Assembly: GCA_004764695.1 (NCBI GenBank) | Contig: SMSO01000014.1 | Coordinates: 5,942,029 to 6,006,028 of the forward strand | Direction of reading: 5' to 3' | DNA from: Schizochytrium sp. TIO01 | Taxonomy: Eukaryota > Sar > Bigyra > Thraustochytrida > Thraustochytriidae | Length of the DNA stretch: 64,000 nt | Part shown: in pieces, positions 59,167 to 64,000 of the stretch | How positions within the stretch are numbered: the stretch's first letter is position 1 | Layout: each line of letters starts with the position of its first letter | Program-made: the position numbers and the translations under genes | The notes under the pieces: model-generated | What the model saw: only the letters and a program-made list of their open reading frames with translations | What the model was told of the DNA's origin: nothing | Database searches by the model: none

Positions 59167-60930
59167 ATGAAGGCTTTTTATGAGGACAATGAAGACATCA
59201 TGGGAGATGAAAATGCAAGATATGATTACTTTAAGGACAGTAGCTTCATGAATGAGGACTCCGCAGAGTCTGAAATGCATAGTGGGAACTTTCAGGATGA
59301 GGATTTGGGTCACGCAGCACAGCACAATGGAAACGCCAAGCAGGGTTCAGAGCATGAGCAACTCGAACGTATGGAGTCCGAAATGGATCGTATCAAAGCT
59401 CGACTTAAAATGTATGAAGACCCACCACCTCCAGCAGCCATGGACGTCAGAGTAGATGGATACGCATGGCACGGGTCAGCTCTGGCAAAGCACTGCAGAT
59501 ACAGAATCCGTAGGACATGGGAGGGCCAATCTCTCTCAGTTTACCGCCGCTTTTCAGACTTTGTACTTCTTTATGAAAAGCTGGTGCGGGAATTCCCTGG
59601 AGCGGTTGTTCCAAACCACCCGGAGAAGAAAATGACCTACACGAATCCTCTAGGCGGAAGCGACGTTTTGGCCGCCGAACGTGTGCAGTGGTTCCAGGCA
59701 TTTTTGCAAGGCCTTGTGCAGCACCCTCGTCTGAGTACATCGATCTGGCTGCGGGACTTTTTACAGCTTGCAACTGAGGACTGGCAGACCCGATGTGAGG
59801 AAGACGCGAACAATACTGGTGACAACGGCGCCGTCGCGAATGGGAGTAGCAAAGCTGGCAGCGAGGCATCTACCCCGAGCATGCTGGAGGCATCTGCTCA
59901 GGCTAGTCTGCACCAGCTACAGCAGTATGCTCCAGATGTATCATCCATTAAATCTTTCGTAACTGGATGGTCAACTTCTGTAGCCTCGAGCATTGCCAAT
60001 CTCTCGTCTCGCGCACGATCAAACTCCCAGGACTCAGGGACTTCTACTACGCCAGCATCTTCTGCGCCAGCTTCTCCAGCAACCATGCCATCGTATCCAT
60101 TTGTAGAGGATGACAGTACTATGGATGAGAACTCCAAGGGCCGTGGTCATACCGTGGACTCACAATATGTTCGATTATGTTGGGCAGATTCACCACTGCA
60201 AATAAATACTGATCCATTATCGCAGTCAGTGTCCTCAACGCCAACAACACAGCCCAAAAAAATTCAGATTAAGATCGAAGCCCGAAATGCGCGCGTGCAG
60301 ACCATGACTCGACTCGCTCGCGCTTGCTTAAATCATTTGCAATGCTCAGGGGAGGTAGGCGCTTGCATGACAGATCTGTCTAAGGCGGCTGAGGCGCTCA
60401 GTGAGGCTGAAAGTGCTCTTGCACCAGGGTCTGCCAAGGTCATGGATGCTCTTGCATCAGGCCTCGAGAATTTGGCTGATTCACTCACGTCGGAGTCCGC
60501 AAGGGGTCGGATTACTAAGGCAATCGAGCCCGTGCTCGAGTATGCGCTCATTATGCAGGGAGCAAATCGGGCGTATGAGAATTTGCTTCGAGATCGGCGT
60601 CAACGTAACTCTGTTGTCGATGCCCCCTTTGGTCGCTCAGAAGATGCGGACCTCGCGGAGAAAGAAGATGCTCTTGCGGACGACCTCCAATCTCACAGCG
60701 AAAACCTTTGTTCAAGGCTCGCTGGTGCCATGGAGGCACTTGCAGAGGCTGAGATTGCCCAAGCAAGAGAGAACCAGCTTGCCTTAAGGAAATTCCTACT
60801 AGCCCTACAGGAGGCAGATCCCGAGACGGACTGGGAAAATGCAACCAAGGCCTCTCGTCAAAACGCGGGTATCGGAGTTACTCAAGAAGAGCCCAAACAG
60901 TATCTATGGGATACCAACACGCCAATGTAA
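59167..60930 (+). CDS. PX-BAR sorting nexin
   Basis: 587 aa from the ATG at 59167; the frame is open upstream to a TTG at 59092, which I do not use. Residues 1-75 are acidic, then a short coiled coil (LERMESEMDRIKARLKM). Residues 92-207 are a PX domain with Y-R-R-F-S-D-F (the phosphoinositide-contacting R and aromatic), a V-V-P-N-H-P loop with following lysines, and the closing helix A-E-R-V-Q-W-F-Q-A-F-L with H-P-x-L. A Ser/Thr-rich linker follows (about 210-340), then about 370-560, an Ala/Glu/Leu-rich helical region that fits a BAR/Vps5-type dimerisation domain. Such proteins bind PI3P-rich endosomes and bend membrane for retromer or recycling traffic. Subfamily (SNX1/2, SNX4 or SNX7/30-like) cannot be settled by eye. 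Divergent from the formin gene, convergent with the U-box gene. Confidence 0.85.
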   Translation: MKAFYEDNEDIMGDENARYDYFKDSSFMNEDSAESEMHSGNFQDEDLGHAAQHNGNAKQGSEHEQLERMESEMDRIKARLKMYEDPPPPAAMDVRVDGYAWHGSALAKHCRYRIRRTWEGQSLSVYRRFSDFVLLYEKLVREFPGAVVPNHPEKKMTYTNPLGGSDVLAAERVQWFQAFLQGLVQHPRLSTSIWLRDFLQLATEDWQTRCEEDANNTGDNGAVANGSSKAGSEASTPSMLEASAQASLHQLQQYAPDVSSIKSFVTGWSTSVASSIANLSSRARSNSQDSGTSTTPASSAPASPATMPSYPFVEDDSTMDENSKGRGHTVDSQYVRLCWADSPLQINTDPLSQSVSSTPTTQPKKIQIKIEARNARVQTMTRLARACLNHLQCSGEVGACMTDLSKAAEALSEAESALAPGSAKVMDALASGLENLADSLTSESARGRITKAIEPVLEYALIMQGANRAYENLLRDRRQRNSVVDAPFGRSEDADLAEKEDALADDLQSHSENLCSRLAGAMEALAEAEIAQARENQLALRKFLLALQEADPETDWENATKASRQNAGIGVTQEEPKQYLWDTNTPM

Positions 60931-61333
60931 ACAGCGTGAGCTCAGTTCGAAACTGCTGTCAGGGTGATTTTCCAGACTCATCCTTAGCTATTTTCAGCTG
61001 TTTAGCCCACATACACTACTACCGTAACAACTCTTAAATCTTTTTTAAAGTATATATACAGACCGAAAGCTTAGGTCTTGTTGGTTTGCTTCTTGGCCCA
61101 GAAACAAGCAATGAGCAGGAAACTCTCTCGAGTACACAATTCAAAATTTTATTATTTTTAAAAGAAAAGAAAAGGTAAACGAAGGTGAAGAATACAGTAG
61201 TTTTGAAAGCGCTTTCGTACAATATATCTTCTATAGAGAAAAAGAAATAGACTAACACAAGGGTAATTAACAAAATCGGGGTGCAGATATCGCCACAAAT
61301 CACATGAGAGTCGCGTTCATCTTGTATGGACTT
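60931..61333. other. Short convergent intergenic region
   Basis: About 400 bases between the stop codons of the sorting nexin and the U-box gene, AT-rich, with no coding frame I can support. Both 3' ends should be here. Confidence 0.6.
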
Positions 61334-63652
61334 TCATAAATTATTTTCTGTTCCTGCACCAGGTCTTTGTTGGTCAGGCTCTGGTGCTGTTTTGCTGTTC
61401 TCTTGTACTACTGGTTCTTGCTCTTCATTCCCCTCATCAGTATCTAATTTACTTTCTTTTGGCAATTCGCTTTGATTACTTTGAGATGTATCCTTTGGAG
61501 TTCCCAAAGTCCTGTATACGAATTGCTCAATGACATTTCGCAAAGCAATATTTGGCACAAGTTGTGTCGATTGTAAAGGCTCTCCAGTCAAGGGAGCACT
61601 TGTGTTTCCTTTAGCAAACCAGTCTTGAATTGCTTTGCGTTCATACGTTTGACCATCTACCGTGAATACAGGGTCCGTCATAATTTGTGAGGAGAGGGGA
61701 CAAATGAAAGCGTCAATGTTTTCAGAAAAACGTTCCGCAGCATCCCGAATAGATGCCTGTTTAGCCTGGGACAGAGTTACACGCTCCACATCCTGTCGTA
61801 GAGGTGCTGTAGCCGCTTCGTCTTGCCCTTCTCGGGCTCGCTGCTGGGCGCTTTTTACCTCTTCCACAGGATTTGGGCGCTCGTGTGAACATACTTGGCA
61901 GTTCTCAAATTTGCCAGGATTCTCAAGCCTACATTGAGGACATTCCCACGAGGCGGAGAATCCATGCATGTTAGAAGGTTGCCCTCTTACGCCCGCAGAT
62001 CCGTACAAGTAGGTCCATGGCATCGGAGGAGAACTCGGCGTCTGATTATTGTTACTTCCGATTTGTTCGTTACTTGATAGAACGCTTGGAGGGGGTAGCG
62101 GGGGTCGACCCGAGCGCACAGGCGAAGATTGTTGCGCCGCAGACGCCGCAGTATTTTCAGGCACAAGCTTAGTTGAAGAAGAAGATGATGATGATGACGA
62201 TGAAGAAGATGATGATGCGTTCTGACCAGCAAAGTCCTCTCCACAATCTGTGGCCTCGTCTGTTTCACGGCGTGATGGAGGCGCAGATGACCCCGAGCCC
62301 AACGAGGTCGTTTGTCGCACTGAATCCAAGTCACTAGAGACAGTCACAGGAGCAACATAGACATCATCTGGTAAAGGCGGCGCTGATGCATTTGTGTGTC
62401 CATGTTGTATAGATTCGTCAACAGCAACAGCAAAGGGGATATCATTGTCATCGTAACGGCCAGAACGAGAGGACGATGCTCCACCAGAGCTTGAGTTTGA
62501 AGAGTGGTGCGCAAGCACACTTGCAGCTTGTACAGCGCGTCCGACACTACGAATGCTTTGTGAGCTAGGTCCCTGTAACGTGTTATGATCACTTGTACCG
62601 AGACGCGTATTTGGCTCTGGAGATGTACGGATATGCCTCTGCAAAACCTCCAAGGCCTTGAGTATGAGGCTACGGTCCACGGAGCCAAAACGCAGAATTG
62701 TCCGGTCGCGCACAGCAAGACGTTTCCGAGTCATACGAAAAGATTCCACAATACGTGGTCGGGAAATATAAACTGGGTCAACATACTCGACAGCTTCAGG
62801 CATGAGAGAAACAGTAAGCACGTACATGCCACTTTCTTCTTCAAGGGTAACAGAACTTTGTTTGAGATCAAATACAACTTCAGGAACAGTACAATTGTGA
62901 TCACCGTAAATGGTGATGCAATTGTATACAGTGCGTTGGCGTGGTGGAACAATGAGAACTTGTCCACACTGGCAAGTGACATAGGGGCGGTCAGAGGTTT
63001 GCTTATCTTGTAATTTAAGACAGCGAGGACACTTGAGACGCATATGTCGCGCCATCATTTTGCTTCCTTGGAGCTTACAAAATACAACATGGCGTTGCAA
63101 CCATTTGCTGCCGTATTGCTTATGAAGAGTTTGACGGAAGTCGTCGCCGAGCATAGTTCCCATACGAAGTTGCAAGGAAGTGAAGCTCTCTACGTTGAGT
63201 TGGCCAACGAAATCACACACTTTAGCTTCCAATTGCCGCAAGATAAAGGTACGTCCGAGAAGTTGAGACATCTGAATAGGGTTTTGGCCACGGTAGTCGC
63301 GGACAAGCGGGTCTGCGCCATGTTGTAAGAGCATGGAAATAAGGTCTGCAGCTTTGCGATCTGACTTACAGGCCACTGCAGCGTGAAGCGGAGACCATCC
63401 AGTCTTGGTATTTTGCACGCCTACCGAGGCTCCAATCTGCAGTAAGAATTGCACATTCGCAATTCTTTGCGCCCTGATGGCCACTAGCAATAGAGTACGC
63501 CCAGATGTGTCTCGAGCCTCGAGTAGCGCTTTCAAGCGCTCTTGGCTCAAGCTGTGGTCGTTTAGAAGTTTGCGAAGTTTGTCATGACCTTGGTTTTGCG
63601 CTACAAGTTCGAAGGCAGTAGTCTCTGGATTTGCGCTGGAGGTGTTGCCCAT
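61334..63652 (-). CDS. Ankyrin / RanBP2 zinc-finger / U-box E3 ubiquitin ligase
   Basis: 772 aa, single exon, ATG start. It begins M-G-N-T-S-S, a good N-myristoylation consensus, so membrane anchoring is likely. Residues 48-145 hold two to three ankyrin repeats (G-R-T-L-L-L-V-A-I, G-W-S-P-L-H-A-A-V, G-A-D-P-L-V-R-D). Residues 208-229 carry a C-x2-C then C-x-C pair (CPRC, CQC) that could form a small zinc ribbon, followed by an unassigned beta-rich segment to about 345. A Ser-rich linker with a polyserine run follows. At about 565-592 is a RanBP2-type zinc finger, W-E-C-x2-C-x10-C-x2-C, a class that often binds ubiquitin or RNA. At about 643-710 is a U-box (F-I-C-P-L, I-M-T-D-P-V, G-x-T-Y-E-R, I-x-x-W, L-x-P-N-x-A-L-R), which recruits an E2. 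The C-terminus is acidic. Predicted role: transfer of ubiquitin to a substrate chosen by the ankyrin part at a membrane; substrate unknown. Confidence 0.9.
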   Translation of the reverse strand: MGNTSSANPETTAFELVAQNQGHDKLRKLLNDHSLSQERLKALLEARDTSGRTLLLVAIRAQRIANVQFLLQIGASVGVQNTKTGWSPLHAAVACKSDRKAADLISMLLQHGADPLVRDYRGQNPIQMSQLLGRTFILRQLEAKVCDFVGQLNVESFTSLQLRMGTMLGDDFRQTLHKQYGSKWLQRHVVFCKLQGSKMMARHMRLKCPRCLKLQDKQTSDRPYVTCQCGQVLIVPPRQRTVYNCITIYGDHNCTVPEVVFDLKQSSVTLEEESGMYVLTVSLMPEAVEYVDPVYISRPRIVESFRMTRKRLAVRDRTILRFGSVDRSLILKALEVLQRHIRTSPEPNTRLGTSDHNTLQGPSSQSIRSVGRAVQAASVLAHHSSNSSSGGASSSRSGRYDDNDIPFAVAVDESIQHGHTNASAPPLPDDVYVAPVTVSSDLDSVRQTTSLGSGSSAPPSRRETDEATDCGEDFAGQNASSSSSSSSSSSSSSTKLVPENTAASAAQQSSPVRSGRPPLPPPSVLSSNEQIGSNNNQTPSSPPMPWTYLYGSAGVRGQPSNMHGFSASWECPQCRLENPGKFENCQVCSHERPNPVEEVKSAQQRAREGQDEAATAPLRQDVERVTLSQAKQASIRDAAERFSENIDAFICPLSSQIMTDPVFTVDGQTYERKAIQDWFAKGNTSAPLTGEPLQSTQLVPNIALRNVIEQFVYRTLGTPKDTSQSNQSELPKESKLDTDEGNEEQEPVVQENSKTAPEPDQQRPGAGTENNL

Positions 63653-64000
63653 GCTTTGGAAGAGCTCCTAGTGCAGTCACAGCGATAGTACTAGCAACAA
63701 CGAGTTCAACGATAACTGCACAAGATGAAATGATTTCAAGCAAAAGTCTTGCTGATCAACACAACAACAGCAGTAGCAGCAGGGATGTGTCACTGCGGAT
63801 AGACAACAATAATTTAAAGATGTGTGGATATCCAGGGCGGGGTCTTCAGACTCCGTTCCCCAGATCCGGCTCGAAGTAACTCAGTGGTCTGACGAGAGAT
63901 CCCCGCGAGCGGCTCGCTTGGTCCCAATCAGCTGCTGCAGGGCGCCTGGTGCCGATGCCCTGAGCTGCCTGCAAGGGACCTGGGCTGCCTCCAGATCTCA
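63653..64000. other. Upstream region of the U-box gene to the window end
   Basis: It probably contains the promoter and leader of the minus-strand gene, with a short imperfect CAA/CAG trinucleotide run near 63755-63781. No further gene is supported before the window ends. Confidence 0.5.

Noticed and set aside
1-64000. CRISPR array or prokaryotic defence or biosynthetic operon
   Set aside because: The regular repeats are microsatellites or coding arrays, and the genes have eukaryotic domains (FH2, PX, U-box, MYB) with independent orientation.

Overview
The window is nuclear DNA of a eukaryote, most likely a stramenopile and perhaps a thraustochytrid-type labyrinthulomycete. The evidence is indirect. 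The supported genes are long and largely intron-free. The intergenic DNA is full of short tandem repeats. The large formin carries an array of short repeats of the WASH-subunit CCDC53 (DUF2360) type, an arrangement I associate with stramenopile formins. I see no rRNA, CRISPR or bacterial operon structure, and no tRNA I can defend.

Left part (1 to about 16.6 kb, AT-rich): a cluster of four paralogous seven-helix membrane proteins (2499-3290 minus, 7140-8153 minus, 9156-10193 plus, 11528-12513 minus). They share a signature around helices 4-5. The first has lost helix 1 and the last has a single-base frameshift, so only two look intact. Between them lie an orphan coiled-coil ORF (3346-4272 minus), a divergent frame-scrambled ORF (4722-5762 plus) and a perfect 377-bp tandem duplication (6114-6867). 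Decayed Ty1/copia-like polymerase fragments lie at about 15.2-16.0 kb.

Middle (about 17-46 kb): roughly 29 kb without a gene I can support, but with several dozen microsatellite and minisatellite arrays of different motifs, two adjacent perfect palindromes at 17.1 kb and a GC-rich island at 28.4-29.7 kb. Spliced genes with short exons or noncoding RNAs could be hidden here and would not be visible by ORF reading.

Right part (46-64 kb): a gene-dense block. It has an R2R3-MYB transcription factor with polyglutamine tracts (46163-47431 plus); two short unexplained coding-looking segments (47744-48395 minus); a giant formin (49806-58101 minus) with three separate tandem-repeat arrays and one single-base frameshift; a PX-BAR sorting nexin (59167-60930 plus), divergent from the formin; and a probably N-myristoylated ankyrin / RanBP2 zinc-finger / U-box E3 ubiquitin ligase (61334-63652 minus), convergent with the sorting nexin. 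These four look like ordinary housekeeping or regulatory genes (transcription, actin, endosomes, ubiquitin) and do not form a pathway. The parts most worth a second look are the orphan seven-helix family, the formin architecture and the orphan ORFs beside the truncated receptor-like gene.
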